NCBI GenBank assembly: GCA_022496185.1
Contig: WTXG01000011.1
Location: forward strand, 1-64,000
From: Multifurca ochricompacta
Taxonomy: Eukaryota; Basidiomycota; Agaricomycetes; Russulales; Russulaceae
Length of the DNA: 64,000 bases
Direction of reading: 5' to 3'
Part shown: positions 52,440-63,619 of the stretch, one piece after another
Layout of the letters: every line of letters begins with the position of its first letter
Numbering within the stretch: the first letter of the stretch is position 1
Notes under the pieces: model-generated
What the model saw: the letters and a program-made list of their open reading frames with translations, nothing else
Told to the model about the DNA's origin: nothing
Database searches by the model: none
Program-made: the position numbers and the translations under genes

Positions 52440-54337
52440 ATGGAGCAGCAATACATCTGGAAATCACCCGCTTTCGACACTTCCAGGCAGCCGACCTCGG
52501 TGTACAAGGCCCATTTACTCCCTGACCCACAATTCCTGGGGAACTTTGCTCGCTCCGCAAAATGGTGCGTTAAAAAACAAACCCCTTTTCCTGGGATTAT
52601 TGCATCACGAACACGAATTTAATTGAAGGTGTCCGGATGGTTCTCTCGCGCTCGCACACTGCGAGAACCGCAATCTGCAATATCTCGACATGTAGGTTAC
52701 TCCCGGTTCCAGTGGTAGCTATGCCCACAAACTGACTGGAGGGAAACGGCGTGCAAGCCCGCAGGAACTATTGAATTCGACTTTACCACAATCAGGCAAG
52801 TACCGCTAACTCAATCCCATAGCCGCGCGGTATCTTACTTCGTCTGCGGGCTCAGCTGTCACCCCCTTTGATTCCCCCAAAACTAGTATGTTCCCTCAAG
52901 CGGCCCCAATTCTCGATTTTATTTGGTATCCGCGTGCCACACCTCGCGATCCTTCGTCCTTCTGCTTCGTCGCGTCAGTCAGGGAATCGCCTGTCCGGTT
53001 ACTCGACGCCTCAGACGGACGGGTGAGCCGCTCTTCGAGAAACTAGCTCGTTTCGCGATTAGTGGTGATGTCAATACACCTAGCTACGGGCGTCCTATAA
53101 GATAGTTGACCACCGTGAACGACAAATTGCGCCGCACAGCTTAGCGTTTAACTTTCCGGCAGATAAGTATGCTCTGTTTGTTCAAAAGTTGTGCTAGTGA
53201 ATTGTGTTCATCATGGGTGCTTCACGAAGGTTGTATTGTGGTTTCGAGGATGCCATCGAGGTATTTGATCTCAATCGCCCCGGAGAAGGCATCAGGCTTG
53301 CAACAACATCATCTAAAAAAAGCAAAGATGGGCTTAAAGGTATAGAACACGTTCTTAGATCTGTCAACTCCAGGTGATCATGAGACGCCGACAGGAATCA
53401 TTTCAGCCCTGGCATTCTGCCCTTCGTATGACCCTTCGTATCGATTGTACGCGGCAGGGTCCCTCACGCCCTCTTCTGCGAACATAGCGCTTTTCGATGA
53501 GGATACGGGCGGGAAACCCGTCGCGTGGGTTGGGGACATCAAAGCGAGCGTCGTGCAGGTTTGTCTTCCATCCGATTTCAAAGCATCTCCTGAATCTCTG
53601 TGTAGCTCGCGTTCAATCCAGTGAAACCACACATTCTATATGCCTCATTTCGGCGGTACGACGAGATATGGAGCTGGGACCTCCGGGGCAACACTATAAC
53701 TCCATACCAGACTTTTCGCCGAGGCAATATCTCGAGACCCGAAACTAACCAGAAAATGAAATTCGATATCGATCTTGGAGGGGATCTGATGGGTATCGGT
53801 GACCAAGCAAGTGTATATCAATCCCAGGAGACGCACTCAAGCTGATATCCCCGTGGTACAGAACGGTAACGTCAACCTATTCAAGCTCGTTGATGACTCA
53901 ACCCAGCCTGCTACGGAACTAACAGTCGAGGCGGGTGCTGAAGGAACACACCACTCCGTTATCACACCCGCCTTACGGTTTCATGGGCATGATGGTATGT
54001 GAAAGCGGTGGCCTTCCAAATAATTACCACCAACAAAACTTCTTGCAGATGCCGTTGGGTCCGTGGCATTTCATCCTCTTCGGGCGCTTCTGCTTTCCGT
54101 ATCTGGGTCACGTCATTTTGAGGACATTAATGTTCGGGAGGGGGAGAAGAAAGCTCCACTTCGGATTCGTCAGGTGTGGATGAGGAGGTGTCACGAAGCG
54201 GAAGCGACAGAGTGCACATGCGAAAACCGGACCGCCGACGGCAACCGACCTTCCGAGATAACTCATTCAGGCTATGGCACATTGGAGAGGGTGAGGGTGG
54301 TCAAAGTGGTGCAGGCGTAGTAGAGTTTACTATTTAG
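52440..54337 (+). CDS. WRAP53/TCAB1-like WD40 protein (possible frameshifts)
   Basis: Exons 52440-52564, 52629-52691, 52823-53022, 53084-53166, 53230-53339, 53395-53558, 53606-53806, 53862-53994, 54049-54337. Blocks in order: FLGNFARSAKW joined to CPDGSLALAHCENRNLQYLD, APILDFIWYPRATPRDPSSF, CFVASVRESPVRLLDASDGR, YKIVDHRERQIAPHSLAFNF, LYCGFEDAIEVFDLNRPGEG, ISALAFCPSYD, PHILYASFRRYDEIWSWDLR, VAFHPLRALLLSVSGSRHFE, RDNSFRLWHIGEGE. This is the Cajal-body telomerase/scaRNA-binding WD40 family (human WRAP53 group), by recognition of its repeats. The intron after 53806 is GC-AG. Two problems: exon 2 to exon 3 is out of phase by one base, and the frame shifts by one at a GGGGG run near 54142 before the acidic Ser-rich tail. 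Either assembly indels or a recent pseudogene. Confidence 0.72.
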
Positions 54338-54422
54338 GGAAATGACATAAATAGAGCCAAATCAAGGTTTATCAACCGACCCGGCTCAATCCACACTGGA
54401 CTTGTTTCGAACCACGACAACC

Positions 54423-55988
54423 ATGTCACCTAGTATACTCTCCCTCTCGCTCCTCTCCCTCTCCTTGGTCACTTCAACGTTGGCCACGCCACTCTCTACT
54501 AACTATCATAATGATGGTCGCCGAGCCTCTCCATTTGTCCTTGCTCCCATTCTCACACCAGAACATGAAGCTCCTCACGGACTTGTCAACAATTCATATA
54601 TTGTCATGTTGAAGAAGGACCTGCCGCTGGCGGCTCTAGATAATCATTACAATTTCCTTCAGGCGGCCCATGCCGAAGATCCACTCTTACATGACGAGAG
54701 CGGGATCCGCCATGTTTTCAACAGCCATATCAAGGGCTATGCAGGCAAATTCACAGATAATGTTCTGCAAAGGATTCGCGAAATGCCCGAAGTAGACTAT
54801 GTTGAGCGTGACCAGATCGTCCGGACCCAAGAAACCCAGAAATCTGCCCCTTGGGTGTGTTACCATTGCGTTTACATACCGGCACACAGATCACTCATTG
54901 GAATTTGATTTCAGGGTCTCGCGCGCATCAGTCACCGACCCAGGCTCACATTTGGTACTTTCACCAAGTACGAGTATGATTCTCATGGCGGTGAAGGCGT
55001 TGATGTCTATGTTATTGACACCGGTATCAACATCCACCACAAGGAGTTCCAGGGGCGTGCATCATGGGGCAAGACTATCCCCGCGAATGATGTTGATGAA
55101 GATAACAATGGCCACGGTACCCATTGTGCTGGCACGATTGCTTCGCGCAGATACGGTGTTGCCAAGTCTGCAAACGTCATCGCAGTAAAGGTCCTTGGAT
55201 CCAATGGCAGCGGCTCCATGTCTGACGTCGTTTCCGGTGTCGTCTTTGCTGCAGAAGCTGCGGCAGCAAAGGCGGAACTTGCTGCCGCTGAGCTCAAGGC
55301 TACGGGGAAGACGAAACACAAGGGTTCTGTCGCCAATATGTCTCTGGGGGGCGGTAAATCCCGCGCTCTCGATGATGCTGTCAATGGTGCCGTCGACACA
55401 GGTCTCCATTTCGCTGTCGCTGCAGGCAACGACAATCGTGACGCGTGCTCTTACTCACCCGCTGCTGCTGAGAAGGCCGTTACTGTTGGCGCGTCCACAC
55501 TCGGTGATGAGCGTGCCTACTTCTCCAACTACGGCCCTTGCGTTGATGTCTTTGCCCCCGGCCTAAATATTTTGTCCACATGGATTGGCTCTGAGACCGC
55601 CTTCAATACCATCTCCGGCACTTCGATGGCTTCACCTCACACTGCTGGTGTTCTGGCCTACCTCTTATCCATCTACCCATCCGCGACGTTCGACCCTTCC
55701 AGTTCATCACTCGTTCCCCCTGAACTCAACACGCAACGCCCCTTCACCGGTTCTTTCACTCGCCTTTATGAGTCCACGTATAACATTATGCCACGATGGG
55801 TTTCTGGCTTCCTTCCTCCCCCACAGCTTGTTCAGGCTGTTGTCCAGTCCCCGATCGAGGTCAAGCCACTCAGCCCTGCTGGCCTCAAAGCGGCGCTGGT
55901 CGGGCTCTCGAGCAAAGGCTTGCTCTCGGAGATCCCCAAGGACACTGTCAACTTGTTGGTTTTCAATAATTTTACTAGCGTTTATTGA
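54423..55988 (+). CDS. Secreted subtilisin-like serine protease (S8, proteinase K type)
   Basis: Two exons (54423-54854, 54915-55988), 501 residues. Signal peptide SILSLSLLSLSLVTSTLA at residues about 4-21. Inhibitor_I9 propeptide with SYIVMLKKDLPLAALDNHYN and VDYVERDQIV (residues about 55-140). Mature protease from about 145: catalytic Asp in VDVYVIDTGI, His in NNGHGTHCAGT, Ser in ISGTSMASPHTAGVLAYLL, oxyanion Asn in VAAGNDNRDACSYSP. A C-terminal extension of about 110 residues follows the catalytic serine. All key residues are present, so an active extracellular or vacuolar endopeptidase is likely. The start ATG is at 54423. Convergent with the SulP gene, separated by about 2 kb without genes. 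Confidence 0.93.
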
Positions 55989-57978
55989 GTTGTTTGGTCC
56001 TTTCTTTCTCCAAGAACTGTCGTTTTGTGACGTTTTTGCGCTTGCGTGTCTTTGCATGTATAGTGGCCAGTCTCTGTTATTCTTTGCGTTTACACCACAC
56101 CAACATACTGTGATGTCGTGTGGGTTTCTATTCGCGAAGAAACCTCAATGATATTTGGTTGAGATTCCGTAAATTCAAAGCTGACCTGCCTTTTTTTAGG
56201 CGAGGATAAAAAGGTTATTGGAAACCGTATCCCCCTTATTGAGAGCATATCTAGCCAATGGCGCGTTCGCGGAGATGACAACATCGCGCGATACAAACGC
56301 AAGGTATTTGATTCAGGACAGATGCAGGATGACTATCCATCCATCCAGGTTTCACCAGCACCAGAGCCTTGGCAGAAATTCACCCTCACAATCCAACGGT
56401 ATCAGAAGGGTTCTCGTTGCTCACGATCACCCCATTGAATCCCTTACACAAATGGTCGGAAAGCTATGCACGAGCGACAGGCTAACAGAAACGGTATCAC
56501 AGCCGCTTCAAGTTTCATAGGTTATATCACCCCATCGGAAGGTGCATAGGCTCTACCTTCCCTTAACTGAGGTTCAGTTCCGCTGACGTGGCAGGCGAGC
56601 TGGTCGCCGAGGAGAGCTTTCCATTCGAGGATTCCCCAAGTGATTGGGCGGATCCCACCGGATCTCCTTGCCCTCCGCCCGAAATTTATGTAACACGTGA
56701 CAAGTAGCATGGGTTATCCTCCTTAACCCTTGCGGTATAAAGTATAAGGGGACAGACACGATCAGCATTATACACGTACCCAAGCTGGACCGTGGGAAGA
56801 ACGATCAAATACATCTATTAGGCTATCCGCCTGCAAGCAGTCGGTGTATCTCGCTCGCTGTTCGTCATTACCTGTGTCAGAACGATGCATTCAGCGATAT
56901 CATGACGGCCTACATGCATCGTATGGTTTTACCCCCACAGAATTATCTGAGCCTATAATGTTTTCATTTTTTCATTTTGGTGCTTTACTTGTGTGAATTC
57001 TCTGCACATTTGTGAATGTGAACGACATCCACAGTGACAACAAGGTTGCATTGACCCTTGCGATTTTTCTCGTCATTTAACCAACACCCGAAGCGACCTC
57101 AAACTTTTGCCACGAGGACTGTCCGGCATCGACCAGGTGTATGTGCCCAAGGACATTGGGCACTATGTATTCCCAGCCATCCGAGTAGGAGGCGGGGGGA
57201 TGATGTCGATCTGACTGCCTTCGAAAGGCCACGTAGCACATGTCTGGTAAAGATTGGAGGGTATAGTATGTGACGTATCACCAACGGACTTGGCGCCAAA
57301 TTTAATGCGCTGTGGACGCAACAGATAGCTCCACATCCCGCATCGCCTCTGGCAGCTTGGGAATTGTAGATACAGATAGATGACGGAGTACAGTACGGCC
57401 ATCTTGCCATCCAAGGGATCAATAAAATCAGAAGATATTTTGATTTGATTCAGGGATTCTCCGGGTGCGCCTTTAACCATCGGCGTACGACACTCGGCAT
57501 GGGGCATGCAGTTGATTCGCCTCTGCCCTCGGTTTCTTGATACAGGGTTTGACAACACTTGTACAGGTTACGCATATTTTCCGTGCACTTGTCTTGAGAG
57601 TATGTGTTCTTTGACAAGCATACTTGAAGAGAGCACGCTGCAACGAATCAAAAAATTCAGTAAAGGCCGTTGTGGCGCATTGAAAATAAATGAAAATACT
57701 AGCCTTCAGCTTGGCAGGGTGGGTCCGGACCCTGTATTTTTTAGTGTGAGAGGAGGAATATTGATATCCCACTAGTACGAACCTTCGCCATGGCTATGAA
57801 TGAGTTGTTAAATGATTTCACTTTACAGCAGAAACCAAGCCCAGCCTAGCCCAGCCAAATTATGACGTCATAGTATTCACTCACAGCTGTAGCTAAGCTA
57901 AGCTAACTATCTCAATATAACAGATCATCTCCTCCTCCCCCTCCTCTTAGTCTCAGGCGGCATACGGCATACATTATT
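55989..57978. other. Intergenic stretch without a recognised gene
   Basis: About 2 kb between two convergent genes. Open frames up to 131 codons occur (such as minus 57163-57558), but none starts convincingly, shows a family motif or has a plausible splice model. GCCCAGCCTAGCCCAGCC followed by TGACGTCA (57838-57873) and GCTAAGCTAAGCTAAC (57892-57907) are simple-sequence patches. Both 3' untranslated regions lie here. Confidence 0.5.
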
Positions 57979-60809
57979 TCAACGTCCAGTTAGCCGACTC
58001 ATTGCCTTACCGACATCTTCATAGAACGCGTCCTCACCCAAAAGCTTCACTATTCCTCCCCGCTCAAACATAACACGTGGCTCTGGTCGTAAGTGTGTTA
58101 TGAATACGCCCACACCACGGCTCTATGTGATTCCAGGTCAAATGCAATTTGTCAGAAGGAGAAGGGCATCACAGGAAACGTACTCTGTAAGACTCGAAAA
58201 GCTCGTGGAAAATTTGCACGGCCGACGCGTCGCAGGTTTCTACGTCCGCCACATGGAAAATGAAAACGCTCGCCTGTTGGCGGCGCGGCACGTCTGAAGG
58301 GTGGTTCCTATGCACGCCGTAAAGCTCAAGGCGGCGAAGTCGCTCTGGTTTTCATCTTCATCAAAAAAAAAGCTTCCCAGTATACTCAACCAACGAGATT
58401 ACCTTTCAGCTGCGCCGTATTGGCTAAGGGACATCAAGAGACGGCAATAGTGTCAAGGTGGGCAAATACGAAAACTTGAACTTAAACAACAGAAGCGCAC
58501 CGAAATCCAAATTTTCGCGAATCCGAACAATGAGAACGCCAGGCGTGTCCTCCTCCGCACCCGGGCTCTCATCGATTGGTTCCCATCGATCGGTTCCTGG
58601 TATACGACCCTGACGGTCAGGCGCGTCTCAGCTAAACAAACCTTTGTTTCAATGAAGTGAACATACTAAGATGGTCATACGCGTCCGAGATGAACGGCGA
58701 ACGACGAGTAGAAGCGAAATGATAAGGCTGACGGTGACGCCAACTTGGACGCTCCAAATAATCGTAAGAATGAAAGTAAGACCCATAAGCGTCATGTCAA
58801 TCCATGCACGCATCCTGCGGTCTCCGTATTAGCGTGATGACCGAGTGCATGCATGCATTACATAAGCTTACTTCCAGTAGAAGATCACGTCCTCTGGCGT
58901 CTCAGCAAGAAGGCTGTATACCACTAGGCAGACGCTGAATAAGTTATGAGTTCACGTTTAACCAGCGAAACATCGGAGGGGCATACATCGACCCGAGTAC
59001 GCATTTGGGCAGATAATAAAGCCAAGGTAGTAGGAAGAATGTCGCTATCAGTATAATCGCCGCACAAATTAGTGAAGCCATTTGTGTGCGGGCACCAGCC
59101 TCGCCATTTATGCGCGAGCGGGTAATCGAGCCATATGCGGGGAGTGTACCAGGTACGAACGCTCCTGCGAGATTCGCGGCGCCGAGAGCGACAAGCTCTC
59201 TGTTTGGACTGATAGAATAGGAATACCGAGCGGCATTTTGCTTTGCGGCGACAATGCTGTCGAGAAATCCAACGATCGAGATGAGCCTGAACGCGGTTAA
59301 AAATAAGTGACTAGATGGCGGAGGGGAAAGAACGTGAAACGCACACTGCCGTGGATGTGGTTTGTCTCAGATACGGAAGGTTGTGGTGGTGAAGAGGGAA
59401 CTTGATAAACTGGCCACCCGTATGAATTGGCACGTCGCCAAGGATGGCAATGCCGTCGTCATCCCAATGGAATTCGTCCGATAGAACTGAAGAAGTTCAG
59501 TCGAGGAATGAGTAGAGTTGGTGTACAAAGCGTACTTGTGGAAACGATAACCACGATTAGAACTTCTGGAACACGCGCGACCCATTTATATCGGCGTAAG
59601 GATGCTTTGAGCATGCGCAGCATAACAAGCGACACCAGAGCGCATGCGCTGACAAAAGCAGTTGGACGGTGTGCTCTAGTAAACCCGTATTCAATTAAAA
59701 GAAATATCTTCTCTAATGTTGTCTGTGGTTTCAAGGTGTGCTCAAGGGCGGTGAGACCAAGCATTGGTATGAGCTGTTCACTAGAAGACCAACACGTCAG
59801 GGTATGACACGCGGCAGACTGCATGAGCTGACATGAGTATAATGCACGCAACTGCGGTGACAAATCCGCGAAGGAGAGCGCGAGAGAGGACGACGTCGAT
59901 GAAACCGAGTCGAAAGAAGCCCAAGATGAAGGAAATTAGTCCGACCTAAGGCCATATGAGCTGGTGATAGCCGCTTGAATAGAGCGTATACGCGCCTGTA
60001 CGGTTATTGCGGTGGCAACTGCCAAACCGACAGCTTCAGGGTTTGTTGGAGGGGTGTGGGGATCCGATCGTAACATGGATGTGACTGTCTGACCGACAAG
60101 TAAACTGAGGGCAGCCTCCGGCGCAACGTTCAGCTGCCTCGAGGAACCGAGGAGTCCATACGCAAGGGGGGTATTGATGCGGAAAACTATGGAACAAATG
60201 ATCAAACTCAGTAACATGCACTCGAATCGACGGCGAGGGTCGCCGTGGTGGGCACGCATGGAGCAAAAATGATATGATTTCACTCACCAGGCCGGTCACG
60301 GGACTCATCTTTGCTAGAGAGGTTGCATAGCTGACAGACTGTGGGATGAGCATAGCAGCGACTGTGAGGCCTGCTGTTAGGTCTCCACCGAACCTGGTGG
60401 CATTTCATGGAAACGACGATTAGGCAGATGAACTTGAAACAGAAGGGAATTCCGCACAGAGAAAGGGTATAATTGGGAATCCAATGCAAGGAAGGTATGT
60501 AGTACTGCGCTTTAGCCCAAGTTGTGGATGATGCCTGAGCTGAAGGCTTTACAGTGTCAGCTTCAAGGTCAAGGCCCGGGTCGCCTAGAAACGGAGAAGA
60601 TAATGCGTGAGAGTAGGGATACAAGTCCATAAGTTATAGGGCCTACGTGAAACCCCATATGCAGCACGTTCGATGTCGCCGGCACGCAGCAGTGGGGCAT
60701 TTTCATCGTCCTCGCGCCAGGGTGTACCTGGATGGGAGTCGCGGATAGATGGGGTTGCAGACGGATTATGCGGCGGGCGGCGTGAGTGGGAGTCGGTACC
60801 CAATGACAT
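57979..60809 (-). CDS. SulP-family anion (sulfate-type) transporter with STAS domain
   Basis: Many short exons on the minus strand, start ATG at 60809 (MSLGTDSHSRRPPHNPSATP), stop at 57979. Identified blocks: YYIPSLHWIPNYTLSL, FGGDLTAGLTVAAMLIPQSV with SYATSLAKMSPVTGL, AYGLLGSSRQLNVAPEAALS, ISFILGFFRLGFIDVVLSRA, EQLIPMLGLTALEHTLKPQT, RVPEVLIVVIVS, DGIAILGDVP, SIVGFLDSIVAAKQNAARYS, then the STAS part: TPGVLIVRIRENLDF, NTAQLK on a 21-base microexon (about 58400-58420), RRLELYGVH, VADVETCDASAVQIF, GVGVFITHLRP, MFERGGIVKLLGEDAFYEDV. 10-14 membrane helices plus cytoplasmic STAS is the SLC26/SulP plan. The substrate is likely sulfate or another anion, which is inference. No break was seen in the junctions I checked. 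Confidence 0.9.
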
Positions 60810-61119
60810 TGGGGTAGGTGAGAGTGGGAAGTGAGGTAGGGATGATGTGAAGTGACTGACTCGTAGTTCACCAGTCGAGTTTGCAATAGAACGGAACTTG
60901 CACACGGCACGGTTATCTCTTGATTGATTGGGTTTCAGCTCTGTTGTTCTGGAATTGATTGAGTTCAGATTGTTTATCGTAGTAGACTGCGCTCTTCAGT
61001 GAATCTGATATGTTTAACAAGACAAGACAGTCATCATCGTCCACTTTCCACGCTTGAATTGACTTGAATTGAATTGAAGTCAGCCACTGCTACTGTCGCT
61101 GCTCTTCTTCTTTCCAATC
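60810..61119. promoter_or_regulatory. Divergent promoter region, SulP gene and dehydrogenase
   Basis: 310 bases between the start codons of two divergent genes. Contains TTGATTGATTGGGTTT, a CTTGAATTGACTTGAATTGAATTGAAG direct-repeat patch (about 61054-61079) and pyrimidine-rich GCTCTTCTTCTTTCC just before the dehydrogenase ATG. No clear TATA box. Confidence 0.4.
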
Positions 61120-62524
61120 ATGGCCATTGCTCATGGAATCAAAACTTTAGGCGTCATCGGTGCAGGTCAGATGGGTACGCTTTAAAACAATGATACTACA
61201 TCTCTCTTTCAATGACACATTCTCGGTTTGTAAGGCCTGGGTATCACCTATGTTGCCGCTCTAAGGGCGAAAGTACCAGTACAACTATACGATCGGGCTC
61301 CTGAGCAGATCTCGAAGGGTTTGAACCTCATGGATAAGTTACTGGCCAAGGATGTCGCAAAGGGAAAGATTCAAGAAGCGGAAGCACGACAAGCACGAGA
61401 GCGTGTGTCTGTCGTCGATCAGGCCGTGGGAGTGCGTGGGCTGCGGGACGTAGACATGGTCATCGAGGTGCGCCCAGACAACACCATTTTATTCTGTCAA
61501 CCCGGGTTCCTATGGCTAAGGATGTATGTACCTAAGGCTGTTTCGGAGAACCTTGAACTCAAGCAGCGGATATTCTCGGAGTTATCAGCTGAAACGAGGC
61601 CCGACACCATCCTAGCTACGAATACGTCCTCCGTTTCTATCACCAAAATTGCCGCCTCTGCTGTGCCACGGGGCGAATCTGCCGCATCAGAACGAGGGAG
61701 GAATAGTGCGGGGCGTGTAGTCGGTATGTGTTCTTGTTCACATGAATGAATGAATGAATGAATGAATGAATCCATATCATTGATCAGGACTGCATTTCTT
61801 TAACCCAGTTCCTGTGATGGTGAGTGAAGTTTGATACTGATACTGGCTTATTTTCATTTATTTCAATTAGAAACTGGTTGAATTAATTTCAGCTTTGCAA
61901 ACATCGAACGACACTTTATCGCGGTCTCGCGCATTCGCTATTGCATGTGATAAAGAAGTGACCGTGTCAAAAGATGTTCCCGGATTTGTCTCAAATGCCT
62001 TGTTAATGCCATTTATAAATGAAGTTAATATTTCTTTTCTTTTTATTTTATTTTAATTAATTTAAATATATATCCTTTAGGCAATCATGTGGCTCGAAAA
62101 GGTAACTTTAACTGCTTGCTTTTATTAATTTAATTCCAAAAGTACCAAAGGGTGTCGCCACTCGAGATGACATTGACAAAACACTTCGCTTGGGAATGAA
62201 CCATCCAATGGGTCCTCTACAGCTCGGTTAGTCATCTTATCTTCCCTTTCTTTCTTTCTTTCTTTCTTTCTCATCATCCATTTTCATTCAGCTGACTTGT
62301 AAGTCTACACCCGGCTTCTATCTACGTCTTCACACTCTAACCTTCTACCAAATTAACTTTAATTTTTGAGTATCGGCCTTGACACATGTCTCGCAATCCA
62401 GCAAACTCTCTACGCAGGTACTGGAGACTCAAAATATCGTCCCAGTGTCCTGCTCGAGCGCATGGTCGACGCACAGTGGCTCGGACGCAAGAACGGGAAA
62501 GGCTTCTACGAATACAATGATTGA
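61120..62524 (+). CDS. 3-hydroxyacyl-CoA dehydrogenase (3-hydroxybutyryl-CoA dehydrogenase type)
   Basis: About nine exons, roughly 310 residues. The N-terminal Rossmann NAD site [10 protein letters not shown] is split by the first intron and continues [20 protein letters not shown]; then [29 protein letters not shown] joined to [80 protein letters not shown], microexon AIMWLEK (21 bases, about 62083-62103), [20 protein letters not shown], a 7-base microexon (62292-62298) completing [36 protein letters not shown]. Catalytic His is in HFFNPV and the GMNHPMGP motif is intact. It oxidises L-3-hydroxyacyl-CoA with NAD in fatty-acid or butanoate metabolism, probably mitochondrial or peroxisomal. 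Introns carry (ATGA)n near 61742-61770 and (TTTC)n near 62250. Confidence 0.93.
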
Positions 62525-62800
62525 TTTGGACATACGATAGTTTAACCCTGTGCCCAGACCTATCCTCCTATCTTTCGAGAAGGGTTGAGTTTGCGGCACA
62601 TTTGCTAGATCACAGTATCAACAACTCATCACGCAGTCATTGCAACCAGTCGCCTTAACCTCTCACTTCGCTTGATAATGGCCAACAGCAAGTGTCCGAT
62701 ACCAGATTAAGGGTGGATTTTAAATTACATTTTATCTCTCTAATCCTCCCCCCCCCCTCATTCCACCAGACCAAGCCAAGCATCTTTCACCTCCTGCTGT
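62525..62800. other. Convergent 3' region, nothing coding
   Basis: Between the stop codons of two convergent genes. Contains a CCCCCCCCC-type run near 62749. I see no gene. Confidence 0.5.
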
Positions 62801-63297
62801 CTATTCAGGGTGGCAGGTAAACACACTGCGCGCTGCTGTCGAGATCTTCCGCCCAAAGGCGCGAAAGCCGGTAGGCTTTCCCGAACCGGTGTGTGTGTGT
62901 CGAATAACAATAGGTTCCGCTTCTGTCTCACGCTCGTTCGGAAGCATGCTTGAGCGTGCACCACCAATCACCACGCCAGTAGCGGATGGTAGTGGAAGCC
63001 CTTTCTCGTCAAAGATGGCCGCGTACCGGCGCGTCTGGCCACGGCGTTCTGGAAGGCGCGCACGCTTCCCATGGAGGATCTGTCAGGTGATGCCCACAAA
63101 GCGTCAACACAACTCGCATGAGGAGCAAAGCGATTCCTGCGTCCACTAACCGAGTCAAGGGTCTCTCTGTCCTCGAACGACAGGTCGTCTATTGCTACCG
63201 GTCTGGGATGGGGATAGTTACGATATACACTCTCTGTCGTAGAGTCATCTCCGTCTAGCTGCGGATATGGCGCGCAGACGAACTGTTCAGTGTGCAT
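62801..63297 (-). CDS. Small protein of unknown function, 141 residues
   Basis: Two exons, 63297-63151 and 63079-62801, joined by a 71-base GT-AG intron (donor GTTAGT, acceptor CTGACAG) that keeps the frame. The start MHTEQFVCAPYPQLDGDDST is acidic and hydrophilic; the second exon is basic (LHGKRARLPERRGQTRRYAA, then FGRKISTAARSVFTCHPE). No signal peptide, membrane segment or known motif. The clean splice and full-length second exon support a real gene, but without a family match it stays hypothetical. Confidence 0.55.
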
Positions 63298-63619
63298 TCT
63301 TGGTTAATTATATCGCTGACAACAGTTTACGCGATTGGCCAAATGAGAAGAGGCGATTATGGCTAATAGTTTTGACCTCCAATTCCCTGCTATACCTAGT
63401 GTTCTTATAGTTCATCGTGTGGCACGTCCACAGTACCTGCGGCCGCAGCCAAAACAATGTGGTTGGTGAGTGAGCACGCATTGGAGGCATCAGGGTGGTG
63501 CATGAATTCCTTTGTCAAAAGCAGAAACAATTTCCAGGAACGTGACAACCTAACCACGTCGCCACAGCTATGAAATTGCGAAGAGTTATGATTGTCTCTC
63601 CGCACATATGGTGCGCATA
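63298..63619. other. Intergenic, probable promoter of the small protein gene
   Basis: No gene seen. It lies downstream of the GH31 stop and upstream of the small-protein start on the same strand. It includes GATTGGCCAAATGAG (inverted CCAAT) near 63333-63347, about 40 bases before that ATG on the minus strand. Confidence 0.35.

Noticed and set aside
52923..53105. 60-codon frame as a separate gene
   Set aside because: The region is exon 3, an intron and the start of exon 4 of the WRAP53-like gene in another frame.
53221..53339. WD40 gene starting at an ATG near 53213 (short protein)
   Set aside because: Upstream exons with WD40-family residues splice in frame to 53230; the ATG lies in an intron.
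56218..56520. 100-codon plus-strand frame after the protease gene
   Set aside because: No recognisable domain, and composition like non-coding sequence; too weak to call.
57163..57558. 131-codon minus-strand frame
   Set aside because: No ATG start, no motif, no splice support; within an intergenic stretch.
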